The notes below the pieces were generated by a model. It saw only the letters and a program-made list of their open reading frames with translations. It made no database searches and had not been told where the DNA came from. A DNA stretch of 64,000 nucleotides from Syntrophopropionicum propionicicum_A (GTDB taxonomy: Bacteria > Bacillota > Desulfotomaculia > Desulfotomaculales > Pelotomaculaceae), in NCBI RefSeq assembly GCF_048984525.1, contig NZ_JBMGJC010000013.1, forward strand, positions 1-64,000. Reading direction: 5' to 3'. Positions 1 to 8,033 of the stretch are shown here, in pieces (positions within the stretch are counted from its first letter, which is position 1; each line of letters starts with the position of its first letter). A program made the position numbers and the translations under genes.

Positions 1-52
1 TCATCATTTTAACAGAAAGCAGAAGGGTGTTGCTTTGCTTAAGCATTGAATC

Positions 53-77
53 CCACCCGCATAGCGGGCGGTTTTTT
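53..77 (+). terminator. Intrinsic terminator of a gene left of the window
   Basis: A stem CCCGC/GCGGG with a three-base loop, extended by two more G-C pairs past an A-C mismatch, is followed by six T. The T-run lies on the plus-strand side, so it should end a plus-strand transcript that begins outside the window. The first 199 bases hold no convincing gene. Confidence 0.6.
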
Positions 78-199
78 GTTCTCCTGGCTAAAACCATGCC
101 AGGAGAACTTACTGAAGTATAATAAATAAGGAGCGTTCACCCGCCCCTTACTGACAATAAACTGTATAAACTTTGCCTTCAAAACAAAGTTTTGAATAA

Positions 200-916
200 T
201 CAGCTCAATGCCTGTTTCGACCAGTTTTTCAGGATCTGCGCTGCTAGAAGCCTGTATCCGCCCCAAATAATACCAGTCTCAACTTCCATTTCTTTAACGG
301 TACCGAGCCCGTGAAACTCTTCAATGTCGCAGGCCCACTCCCTGTTCCAGTCTTGAATTATTACCGGTGTGATTTCCAGGTGAAACTGCAGGGCAAGGAC
401 GCGTGGACCGTAAGAAAAGGCCTGGTTGGCGCAGTCAACCGTGGACGCCAGGAGGGAGGCGCCGCCGGGCAGGGCGAAGGTGTCGCTATGCCAGTGGAAT
501 ACCGGAAACTCACCTGGCAAATCCATAAAAAAGGGCGACTGGATGCCTGCCGCTGTCAGGCGCATACCATACCAGCCGATTTCCGGCACCGGGTTGCGAG
601 TGACGGGTGCGCCAAGAGCCTTGGCTACCAACTGCCCGCCCAAGCAGGCGCCCAGAACAGGCAGATCTTTATCGACAGCTTCTTTGATAAGCCGGTCAAC
701 CTGTTTTAAATAAGGATATTTTTCTTCTTCATAAACATTCATCGGGCCGCCCAGTATAATCAGGGCGTTGAAGCCGGTTAAACCGCCGGGCAAAATAGAA
801 CCCTGCTGATCCATTATCCGTATATCAAGGCGCCAACCCGCCGTTTCCAGCTCGTCCTTTATGAGCCCGGGCCCGCAAATATCCACGGGCTGCACCACTA
901 AAGCTTTCAACAACAA
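200..916 (-). CDS. Class I glutamine amidotransferase-like protein (GMP synthase-like)
   Basis: This 238-residue protein has the class I glutamine amidotransferase fold. The nucleophile is C91 in GACLGGQ, and the His/Glu pair is H179 and E181 in LQFHLEI, so the catalytic triad is complete. An oxyanion-type GGPMN loop lies near residues 56-60. No synthetase domain is fused, so it belongs to the stand-alone GMP-synthase-like group whose amide acceptor is usually unknown; some members hydrolyse gamma-glutamyl compounds. The start is TTG, one of three consecutive TTG codons behind AAGGTGG. It stands alone, and no partner enzyme is seen nearby. The fold and triad are clear; the substrate is not. 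Confidence 0.85.
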   Translation of the reverse strand: MLLKALVVQPVDICGPGLIKDELETAGWRLDIRIMDQQGSILPGGLTGFNALIILGGPMNVYEEEKYPYLKQVDRLIKEAVDKDLPVLGACLGGQLVAKALGAPVTRNPVPEIGWYGMRLTAAGIQSPFFMDLPGEFPVFHWHSDTFALPGGASLLASTVDCANQAFSYGPRVLALQFHLEITPVIIQDWNREWACDIEEFHGLGTVKEMEVETGIIWGGYRLLAAQILKNWSKQALS

Positions 917-1161
917 CCCACCTTCAAGTTAAATCAATCATAAGATTACCGGCCAAACATCAATTATAATTTTAATATTAACACATATTTAATCCTTCTA
1001 TGTTAACTTTGCAAGAACATATCAATTTTTTAAAATGAAACCAGTAAATAAAAAGGCGTATTCTTTTTAAACCGCAACTTGCTGGAACCGGTAACACCGG
1101 CGCTACATATTTCTTAATGTCCTGGCTAATAATACAAAAAAAACAAAAAGAGGTGTATCAT

Positions 1162-1476
1162 ATGGCGTTACTGGGAAACCCATTTGTGGCAAATGTCCCC
1201 CGGCAACTGTTAGCTGAGGAACTGGTGCAGGCACTCCGGGTTGACCTGGCGGGTGAACTGGAAGCTATAATCGGCTACGAGGCGCACGCGATGGCGACGA
1301 CAGACGAAAGGGTGAAAAAAGTTCTCTACCACATCGCGGACGAGGAAAGGCAGCATGTGGGCGAGCTGCAACAGCTTATATATATGTTAAACCCGAACGA
1401 ACAGAAGCAGGTGGAAAAGGGTAAACAGGAGGTGGTCCAGCAACAGTCGCAGAGTTTCCAGGCTCCCATGCAGTGA
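1162..1476 (+). CDS. Encapsulated-ferritin-like (EncFtn) small ferritin-like protein
   Basis: The product is about 104 residues from ATG 1162, which follows AGAGGTG; an upstream ATG at 1117 lacks a ribosome binding site. It carries one two-helix half-ferritin unit: GELEAIIGYEAHA (first Glu and Tyr), then ADEERQHVGEL supplying the ExxH metal ligands. This is the pattern of EncFtn proteins, which dimerise to build a ferroxidase site and are normally cargo inside encapsulin shells. The Gln-rich tail (QQQSQSFQAPMQ) would be where a cargo-loading peptide sits, but no standard loading motif is obvious. No encapsulin gene is in the window. It could instead be a generic rubrerythrin-family fragment, though its length matches EncFtn. 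Confidence 0.7.
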   Translation: MALLGNPFVANVPRQLLAEELVQALRVDLAGELEAIIGYEAHAMATTDERVKKVLYHIADEERQHVGELQQLIYMLNPNEQKQVEKGKQEVVQQQSQSFQAPMQ

Positions 1477-1478
1477 GA

Positions 1479-1510
1479 AAGCGGGCCGGTGATAAATCTC
1501 CGGCCCGCTT
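1479..1510. terminator. Bidirectional hairpin between convergent genes
   Basis: A perfect 11-bp stem, AAGCGGGCCGG paired with CCGGCCCGCTT around a ten-base loop, lies directly after the ferritin-like gene and just beyond the proA stop. T-rich tails on both strands are short, so termination strength is uncertain. Confidence 0.65.
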
Positions 1511-1517
1511 GATTCTG

Positions 1518-2813
1518 TTACAAGCTAAAAGGCTTTTCCATTTTCCTGTGCTTGAAGGTCTTTACCCTGCTGGCGTATTCCGCCACGGTCTGACCGTTCC
1601 CGATCAAAATATATTTGTAAATGACCAGGCCGTCCAGGCCGACCGGCCCGCGCGCGTGGATCTTGCTTGTGCTTATCCCCACTTCCGCCCCCAGACCGTA
1701 GCGGAATCCGTCGCTGAACCGGGTGGAACAGTTCCAGAACACGTTGCCCGAGTCAACCAGGGAGATAAACCGCGCCGCTTTATCCCGGCTGGTGGTAATG
1801 ATGCTGTCCGTGTGGCCCGAGCCGAAATGGTTGATGTGGCTGATCGCCTCATCGACATCACTGACCACCTTGACCGACAGCTTGTAGTCCAGGTATTCCG
1901 TCTTCCAGTCCTCTTCAGTGGCTGGAGACGCGGGGATAATCTCGCGGGTCCTGGGACAGCCTGCTATTACCACATGTTTTTTGTCAAGTGCTTCCTTCAG
2001 AACCGGCAGGTAGCGGGCGGCCGCCTTTTCATGGACCAGCAGGGTTTCGGCAGCGTTGCACACGGCTACATACTGGGTTTTGGAGTCCACTACTATTTTT
2101 ACCGCCATGTCGGGTTCGAATTCTTCATCGACATAACAGTGGCATATACCGTCCGCGTGCCCCATAACCGGGATCCTTGAATTGTCCATGATGTACCTTA
2201 CAAACTCATTAGAACCCCTTGGTATGATCAGGTCGATGAATTCGTCCAGTTTCAGCATCTCACTGACCTGCGCCCTGGTCTCCATAAGTTTGAGCCAGTT
2301 GGCAGGCACTCCCGCTTTTTCCGTGGCCCTGATAATGACGTCGGCCAGGATGCGGTTTGTTTCCATAGCTTCGGAGCCGCCTTTCAGCAGCACGCCGTTG
2401 CCGCTTTTCAGGCAGAGGGTGGAAATCTGCACCAGGGCGTCGGGCCTGGATTCAAATATCACGCCGATTACCCCGATCGGACAGGTGACCCTGAACAATT
2501 CCAGACTATCGTCCAGCTTCGTTGAAAGGAGCGTCCTGCCTACTGGATCTTCCAGGCCAATCAGGCTCTGTATTCCCTCAACCACATCCGCTATCTTGGT
2601 TTCATCGAACTTCAGCCTTTTCAACAGGGGCTCGGCCAGTTTTTCTCTTTCGCTCCTGGCCAGGTCCTCCTGGTTGGCCTTGATTATTTCAGCCTGGCGT
2701 TCAACCAAAGATACGGCTATCTGATTTAATGCCCTGTTTTTCTGTTCCGCGCTCATGGCCGCCAGCTCAATAGACGCGTCCTTAACCTGGCGGGCAAATT
2801 CGTTTATACCCAT
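1518..2813 (-). CDS. proA: Glutamate-5-semialdehyde dehydrogenase (gamma-glutamyl phosphate reductase)
   Basis: The enzyme reduces gamma-glutamyl phosphate to glutamate-5-semialdehyde with NADPH, the second step of proline synthesis in the cytoplasm. From ATG 2813 it has 431 residues, close to the usual ProA length. The aldehyde-dehydrogenase-fold signature includes the catalytic cysteine in VFWNCSTRFSDGFRYG and the conserved tail region GAEVGISTSKIHARGPVG. A longer reading frame starts at 2864, but ATG 2813 directly follows GGAGGTGTCAT and matches family N-termini. The usual partner proB (glutamate 5-kinase) is not next to it; the upstream neighbour is an unrelated MFS gene 217 bp away, so the gene appears monocistronic. 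Confidence 0.95.
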   Translation of the reverse strand: MGINEFARQVKDASIELAAMSAEQKNRALNQIAVSLVERQAEIIKANQEDLARSEREKLAEPLLKRLKFDETKIADVVEGIQSLIGLEDPVGRTLLSTKLDDSLELFRVTCPIGVIGVIFESRPDALVQISTLCLKSGNGVLLKGGSEAMETNRILADVIIRATEKAGVPANWLKLMETRAQVSEMLKLDEFIDLIIPRGSNEFVRYIMDNSRIPVMGHADGICHCYVDEEFEPDMAVKIVVDSKTQYVAVCNAAETLLVHEKAAARYLPVLKEALDKKHVVIAGCPRTREIIPASPATEEDWKTEYLDYKLSVKVVSDVDEAISHINHFGSGHTDSIITTSRDKAARFISLVDSGNVFWNCSTRFSDGFRYGLGAEVGISTSKIHARGPVGLDGLVIYKYILIGNGQTVAEYASRVKTFKHRKMEKPFSL

Positions 2814-3029
2814 ATGACACCTCCGCCCTTCCATGAATATCAAAATACAAATTATGGCCGTCACAGCCTGCCGCCGGGATTTAGTACATTATTTGTTTAT
2901 GTTTATATTATTCTAAGCCCACGCTGGTTAAATTTCAACTGCAGGTTACGACTGGCCTTTAAAACAGGGGCTTTGGTTTAATTCAGAATGGTATACCCGC
3001 TCATCTCCGGGGCGGGAGCAGCTCAGATC

Positions 3030-4211
3030 CTAGTTTCGCCGGCGTGCCGTTAGCGCAGGACTCTTTTTTGATGAAGGCAGCCCCAGCAGGTAAACAAGGA
3101 GCCCGCCCAGAGGCGCCAGGGAGGCTGTAACAAACAGCGGCCCGAAGCCAAAATATTGCCCGACATAGCCCATGACTGCCGGCCCGAGGAACTGGCCGCC
3201 GTCAACCGAAGTTGAAAATATGCCGAGGGCGGTAGACCTGTTCTCAGGCAAAACCCGCTCCACCACTGTGGCGTTTAAGGTAGGATAGAGCAGCCCAAAG
3301 CCCGCCCCGTAAAAAAAGGCGCATAAAGCCAGGCCCAACGGCGTATGGACCAGAGGCAGGAACATCGTCCCCAGAGAGGTTATAACCAGGCAGGGCAAAA
3401 TCACGGACTTCCTGCCGAATGAATCGGACAGACCGCCGCCAACGAACCTTACCGCTACTACTGTCGAAGCAGATACAAAAAAATACAAGCCCGAGTTATG
3501 GTATCCCCAGGTCAGGGTCTGCAGCGGCAGAAAAGCGTTAATGGTGCCGCTGACAAAAGTGCACGACGCGAATACAACTGTAGGCACCAGCACATTCCGT
3601 TCTTTTAAAACTCCCAGAAAAGGCTTCGGTTGGAGAAGCACTTTTTCCCGGGATTGCCCATCAATGTTTATTAACAAAATAATTACAGCCAGAGCTGACG
3701 CGGCCAGAAATATCATCTGCGCCGAAAAACTGAAATACCTACCCGCTGTTGTTCCTACCAGCGGAGCAATGCCAAGGGCGGCGTTGGCGGAGGTAAAATA
3801 AACGCCTGTGGCATGCGCCAGCCTTTCCCTGGGTACAGTGTCCGCCACCATGATTACAGCGGAAGTCATGAAGGTCGCCACTCCCATGCCGTGAAATATC
3901 CGGATCGCGGTCAGCAGGACAGTTGAGGTGGTAGTGAGATAAAGGGCGGGCGCTATGGCAAAAATGACCGAACCCAGTATCATCAGGCTTTTCCCGGAAT
4001 AGGTTTTCAGCATTACCCCGACCACCGGGCGCAGGATAATGGAAGCGGCAAAGAACGCCCCTATGATGATGCCTATTTCTGCTTTACTTTTGCCTATCCC
4101 CTCAAAATAGACAGGCATTACCGGGATTAGGTAATAAAAAGAAAAACTAAATATGAATGTGCTGATAAAACATATGATGAAGTTTTTTGTATATATACCC
4201 TGTTTACTCAT
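3030..4211 (-). CDS. MFS transporter (drug/sugar efflux type)
   Basis: A 393-residue integral membrane protein with about twelve hydrophobic segments and the two-fold repeat of the major facilitator superfamily. The cytoplasmic loop between the two halves' helices carries a motif-A-like GGGLSDSFGRKSV (around residues 250-265), and the N-half has the counterpart after EIGIIIGAF. It resembles the multidrug/arabinose efflux branch, but the substrate cannot be read from sequence. The start ATG 4211 has only a weak upstream GATGGGC. It is transcribed away from the UbiA-like gene at 4391, with a 179-bp AT-rich divergent promoter region between them. Confidence 0.85.
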   Translation of the reverse strand: MSKQGIYTKNFIICFISTFIFSFSFYYLIPVMPVYFEGIGKSKAEIGIIIGAFFAASIILRPVVGVMLKTYSGKSLMILGSVIFAIAPALYLTTTSTVLLTAIRIFHGMGVATFMTSAVIMVADTVPRERLAHATGVYFTSANAALGIAPLVGTTAGRYFSFSAQMIFLAASALAVIILLINIDGQSREKVLLQPKPFLGVLKERNVLVPTVVFASCTFVSGTINAFLPLQTLTWGYHNSGLYFFVSASTVVAVRFVGGGLSDSFGRKSVILPCLVITSLGTMFLPLVHTPLGLALCAFFYGAGFGLLYPTLNATVVERVLPENRSTALGIFSTSVDGGQFLGPAVMGYVGQYFGFGPLFVTASLAPLGGLLVYLLGLPSSKKSPALTARRRN

Positions 4212-4390
4212 TATTCATGCCCATCATGTTAGTCAACCCTCTTATAATAAACTTAAACTCCTATATTTGCAATTAATATACCGGATAGAGAAAACACCTC
4301 CGGCCCCTTATTGTTTAAATTGACTATACCATGTAAAATTAAATACAGGTTATTCTTTAGTATAATTATCCATGGTTAAGAGAGGTAACA

Positions 4391-5284
4391 ATGAACAAGG
4401 CTTTAATCTATGTATTTGAAAGCCGCCCCCAGTTCATCATCCTGTCCGTTGCGTGTGTGCTGGTTGGCGCAGGCTCCGCATACTGGAAGGCGGGGAGCAT
4501 CAACCTTATTTACCTGGCGCTGGCCCTGGTGGGGGCTATGTCAGCTCACGCTTCAGTCAACATTTTGAACGATTACAGTGACTATAAAAGCGGGCTTGAC
4601 GATATGACTCCTAAAACTCCTTTCAGCGGCGGCAGCGGCATTCTGCCTAAAAAACTGATGTCGCCCAGGGCAGCTCTATACTACGGGCTGGCCACTTTGA
4701 GCGTTACCGTGGTCATCGGTTTGTTTTTAGTATACGCGCGGGGATGGGAGCTGCTGCTGGTCGGCATCCCGGGAGTATTGATGATAGTCTTATACACAGA
4801 TTACATCACCCGTTCACCCATGCTCTGCCTGCTTGCTCCCGGGCTGGCGTTCGGGCCCTGTATCGTCCTGGGCACATACTTTGTGCTGCAGGGTTATTAT
4901 GACATTACCGCCCTGGCCGTATCTCTTATTCCGTTCTTTTTTGTCAGCAACCTGCTTCTGCTCAATCAATTTCCGGATATTGAAGCTGACCGCAAGGTAG
5001 GGCGCAGGCACCTGCTGACCCTGGCAGCGCCGAGGAATAACACTTACATTTATGCCGTATTGATCACCGGGGCCTTTTTGGTGCTGATCGCCAGTGTCTA
5101 TTTTAAATTACTGCCGCTTTTAACCCTGATCGGTCTCGTCAGCCTGCCGCTGGCGGTAACAACCATCGTAGGCGTGATTAAAAACTGCGAAAACATCCCC
5201 TCTTTAATACCATACCTTGGCAGAAACGTTATTGTCATCCTTTCCACGCTGTTTCTGGTGGCGCTGGGCCTGTTCGTTTCATAG
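4391..5284 (+). CDS. UbiA-family prenyltransferase (MenA-like)
   Basis: A 297-residue membrane protein of the UbiA superfamily, which transfers a polyprenyl chain from its diphosphate to an aromatic or other acceptor. Both Asp-rich Mg-binding motifs are present: NDYSDYKSGLD (residues 60-70) and DIEADRKVGRR (196-206). About eight hydrophobic segments surround them. The first motif and the FSGGSGILP region resemble 1,4-dihydroxy-2-naphthoate prenyltransferase (MenA), but no other menaquinone gene is adjacent, so the acceptor is inferred only. ATG 4391 follows AGAGGTAAC. It appears monocistronic and is followed by REP-like palindromes. Confidence 0.85.
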   Translation: MNKALIYVFESRPQFIILSVACVLVGAGSAYWKAGSINLIYLALALVGAMSAHASVNILNDYSDYKSGLDDMTPKTPFSGGSGILPKKLMSPRAALYYGLATLSVTVVIGLFLVYARGWELLLVGIPGVLMIVLYTDYITRSPMLCLLAPGLAFGPCIVLGTYFVLQGYYDITALAVSLIPFFFVSNLLLLNQFPDIEADRKVGRRHLLTLAAPRNNTYIYAVLITGAFLVLIASVYFKLLPLLTLIGLVSLPLAVTTIVGVIKNCENIPSLIPYLGRNVIVILSTLFLVALGLFVS

Positions 5285-5310
5285 CCTGCCAGGGAAAAAT
5301 CAAAAAAAGC

Positions 5311-5445
5311 GTGTCAAGAGAACCGTCCCCTTGACACGAAATCAATTATAAAACAGCTGGACCCCTTCATTGAAGGAGCCCAGCAAAACGGTTTTATTTA
5401 TTCCATCTGTCTACTTGACAGGGAGCAGTTCAGTTCTTCTGACAC
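5311..5445. repeat. Pair of inverted REP-like elements
   Basis: The first copy (5311-5337) has GTGTCAA/TTGACAC arms around the core GAGAACCGTCCCC. A second, more degenerate copy in the opposite orientation lies at 5414-5445, where the minus strand reads GTGTCAGAAGAACTG and ends CCCTGTCAAG. Related copies occur at 30766-30796 and 35049-35118. Paired inverted REPs of this kind are commonly non-autonomous elements moved by RAYT transposases; no such transposase is in the window. Confidence 0.65.
5356..5384. terminator. Hairpin between UbiA-like gene and DUF2207 gene
   Basis: GCTGG pairs with CCAGC and, inside, CCTTC with GAAGG around a three-base loop. A T-rich stretch follows on plus (GGTTTTATTTATT) and on minus (TTTTATAATTGATT). 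It could end transcripts from both convergent genes. It sits between the two inverted REP-like copies. Confidence 0.5.
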
Positions 5446-5462
5446 GCTTTGCTTTACTTTCT

Positions 5463-7202
5463 TTACCAGCTGCCTCCGCCGCCACCGCCAAAGCCGCCGC
5501 CGGAAAACCCGCCGCCGCCACCGAAACCTCCGCTGCCGCTGCCCCTGGGCGCCGAGAACATCGCGGACCCGACACTTGACGCCATCGAACCTACCGAGCT
5601 GCTGAAAACATGGGCGTTGAACATTCCGACCCCGAAAGGCGAAACGTACCATTCCGGCTGTTCCTGGTAAATACCTTCAAATGCCTTTGACCAGTTGTCC
5701 GCTACTCCGAGCGCCATGGCATATGGCAGGAACCTTGAAAAGAGGGTGCTGTCCCCCATTCTTTCCAGCCTGTCTTTTTCCGCCCGGTTTAAAAATTCAC
5801 GGAATCCCAGGACTTCCATATGCGCAGCGGCGCCGGCCCTCGTTTTCGCGGGCATCGCCCCGGCAAAGGCGCATATGCCCACACCTGTCAGGGCAGCTGC
5901 CAATAAAACCGGTCCGGCGGGGTAATACGAATTAATTACTTTCTGCAGGTACATTCCAACCAGCAGGACCAGGAGGAAAGACAATACTCCCACAACATAA
6001 TAGTAACTTTTAACAGTCTCGGGGTTTCTGCCAAAATACTTTTTGCTAACGAGCTCTTTGTTCAGAGCATCTCTTAAACCTGGCAGGTGCTTGTAAAAAC
6101 TGTTTTTCATATCGGACACAAGTATGCTGGGCTTCCCTGAAAAAACGCGGTCCATCAGCAGGCTTTCAAAGACGCTGAGGTCCGTGCCGGGCTCCTTGAC
6201 CTTGACCAGGTTATAGTCCCTCGATTTAAAAACCAGGACGTCTTTATTAATTTCTTCTATTTTAATATATCCTTTTACCGCCAGCCCTACAATTGAAGAT
6301 GTTATGTCCTTCTGGTCAATCCTTTCGTCTATGATAGTACCGACCTCAGCTGGTGAGAGCGGTAAGCCGTTGGCCTTCGGGGGCTCGTACATCACAGCGA
6401 CGGAATCCCTTACTTTGGGGTCCCTGCCTGTCCTGTACCACAGGCCTGTCATTAACAACACCGCAATAATGGGGAAGATGAAAACCCAATTTTCTCTGAA
6501 GTTAATTTTCCATAGAAAAATTTGCAGCGCCGAGGGAGGCGATACCAGGCCCTTATCCCACCCGAATACTATGGTCAGGCCCTCACCCGTATTCAAGCTT
6601 CTTGTGCTGTAAAATTTCCCGCTGTTATTGACGGCTTCATACCCGCCCTGCTCATCGGAACCGAAAAGGCCGTTATAGCTTACCGCTTTAAGTACCTTGC
6701 TCTGGCCCTTTACCGCCAGAGCAACGACAGCCGAAGCTTTTTTAATAGGCGCGTTCCAATAATTGCCTGTAACGTTCCAGTAAAGCTGGTCATGGTCCTC
6801 CAGGAATAATAAGGCATTTTCCACCTTGTAGGTGATTACGTATGTCTGGGCTCCGCTCACGTATTTTTTTGCATCACCTATTTTTATATTTATGATGTTG
6901 CCGTTCTTATTTACCTGGTACTTCCACGCGGCGCCGGTCTGGTTTCTGACTGATACCACCTTTAGCGGTGTTATGACGGCGCCGCCAAGGTCGTCTTTAA
7001 ACTTGTAAGGTATTTCCCTGTAAATGCCGTGTTTGGACACCGGGAAATATACATCAATCGTTTCCCTGACCATGATCGATGAATCTTCGCTGACTGTTAT
7101 TTCAGAGCTGAAATTGGTGATAGTATAGTCCTGGGCGTAGGCCATTGATGGCAGCATAACCAGCAGCAGTACAAAACCCAATATATAAGAAATTTTTTTC
7201 AT
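5463..7202 (-). CDS. DUF2207 membrane protein with Gly-rich tail
   Basis: A 579-residue protein with an N-terminal signal peptide (residues 1-24, ending AYA), a long extracellular DUF2207-type domain (about 25-230), a transmembrane helix near 235-255, a cytoplasmic or linker region, and two further helices around 415-470. The C-terminus is an extreme low-complexity tail of Gly, Phe and Ser ending GGGGGGSW, as is common in this family. Its function is not established; the family nearly always sits next to LemA proteins and may act in envelope stress or membrane remodelling. It overlaps the lemA stop by one base (TAATG), which implies translational coupling. The tail produces long Pro-rich false reading frames on the opposite strand. 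Confidence 0.85.
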   Translation of the reverse strand: MKKISYILGFVLLLVMLPSMAYAQDYTITNFSSEITVSEDSSIMVRETIDVYFPVSKHGIYREIPYKFKDDLGGAVITPLKVVSVRNQTGAAWKYQVNKNGNIINIKIGDAKKYVSGAQTYVITYKVENALLFLEDHDQLYWNVTGNYWNAPIKKASAVVALAVKGQSKVLKAVSYNGLFGSDEQGGYEAVNNSGKFYSTRSLNTGEGLTIVFGWDKGLVSPPSALQIFLWKINFRENWVFIFPIIAVLLMTGLWYRTGRDPKVRDSVAVMYEPPKANGLPLSPAEVGTIIDERIDQKDITSSIVGLAVKGYIKIEEINKDVLVFKSRDYNLVKVKEPGTDLSVFESLLMDRVFSGKPSILVSDMKNSFYKHLPGLRDALNKELVSKKYFGRNPETVKSYYYVVGVLSFLLVLLVGMYLQKVINSYYPAGPVLLAAALTGVGICAFAGAMPAKTRAGAAAHMEVLGFREFLNRAEKDRLERMGDSTLFSRFLPYAMALGVADNWSKAFEGIYQEQPEWYVSPFGVGMFNAHVFSSSVGSMASSVGSAMFSAPRGSGSGGFGGGGGFSGGGFGGGGGGSW

Positions 7203-7756
7203 TAAAAGCTCACCTTCACAGGCTTTCTCTCGGCTTCAGGCTCCCCGAGCTCAAAGAACTCCGCCTGCTTGAAATTAAACATTGACGCGACGATATTTGA
7301 AGGTACTGACTCAATAGTTATGTTATAGTCGCGCACAACCGCGTTATAATACCTTCTGGCATACTCGATATTGTTTTCCAGCTCCTGCAGCTGGTTCTGG
7401 AGCTGTGTAAAATTGGCGCTGGCCTTCAGTTCCGGGTAAGCCTCGGCCACCGCAAAAAGGCTTTTCAAGGTCTCGCCAAGAATATTTTCAGCCCTGGCCT
7501 TATCAGCGGGAGAAGACGACTGCATGGCCGTCGACCTCGCCTGGGTCACCTTCTCAAACACGGATTTTTCATGAACAGCGTAACCTTTAACAGTCTCTAC
7601 CAGGTTGGGCACCAGGTCATACCTCTTTTTGAGCTGGACATCGATGTCGGACCACGAGGACTTAACGGTATTCCTGAGACGGATGAGCTTGTTGTATATT
7701 GCAATCAAGACAAATATGAGTACTACAACGGCTGCGATTGTGATATACAGCGTCAT
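7202..7756 (-). CDS. lemA: LemA family protein
   Basis: A 184-residue LemA protein with an N-terminal membrane anchor (about residues 3-22) followed by a mostly helical domain. The family hallmark segment SWSDIDVQLKKRYDLVPNLV is present near residues 35-54, followed by helices rich in Glu, Ala and Lys and the conserved YNxxxxxYNxxIxSxP-like stretch around 138-155. ATG 7756 follows AAGGAGGAATGG. It is the first gene of a two-gene operon with the DUF2207 protein. LemA proteins are widespread and envelope associated, but their biochemical role is unknown. Confidence 0.92.
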   Translation of the reverse strand: MTLYITIAAVVVLIFVLIAIYNKLIRLRNTVKSSWSDIDVQLKKRYDLVPNLVETVKGYAVHEKSVFEKVTQARSTAMQSSSPADKARAENILGETLKSLFAVAEAYPELKASANFTQLQNQLQELENNIEYARRYYNAVVRDYNITIESVPSNIVASMFNFKQAEFFELGEPEAERKPVKVSF

Positions 7757-8033
7757 TATCCATTCCTCCTTTTAGAATTATATCGTTATATATAAACCAT
7801 TACTTAATACAAACATTCGATTAATGAGGCAATCTTCCTCTTTTACGGCTCGTGCTTTGCTTTGTGAAAAAGCTCACAATATGTAAGGTTTACCCCATAC
7901 CTGATAAAAGCAACAGGGCAAATTATAAAAAGCTTTGCTCATAAATCAGTTTTTTACAGGTGGAGAACTATTTCAGTCCTTATCGCGTCTATATATATAA
8001 GGGCATTAAATGAATTACATGGAGGTGCTTGGA

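Noticed and set aside
39..266. 75-codon minus-strand frame
   Set aside because: It overlaps the terminator at 53-77 and the end of the amidotransferase-like gene, has no ribosome binding site and no family-like pattern.
5370..5670. Pro- and Ala-rich plus-strand frames
   Set aside because: They are shadows of the Gly/Phe/Ser tail of the DUF2207 protein on the minus strand.
7757..8033. c-di-GMP riboswitch before the FnIII gene
   Set aside because: Some GCAAA-type runs are present, but the paired stems and the conserved core could not be assembled.
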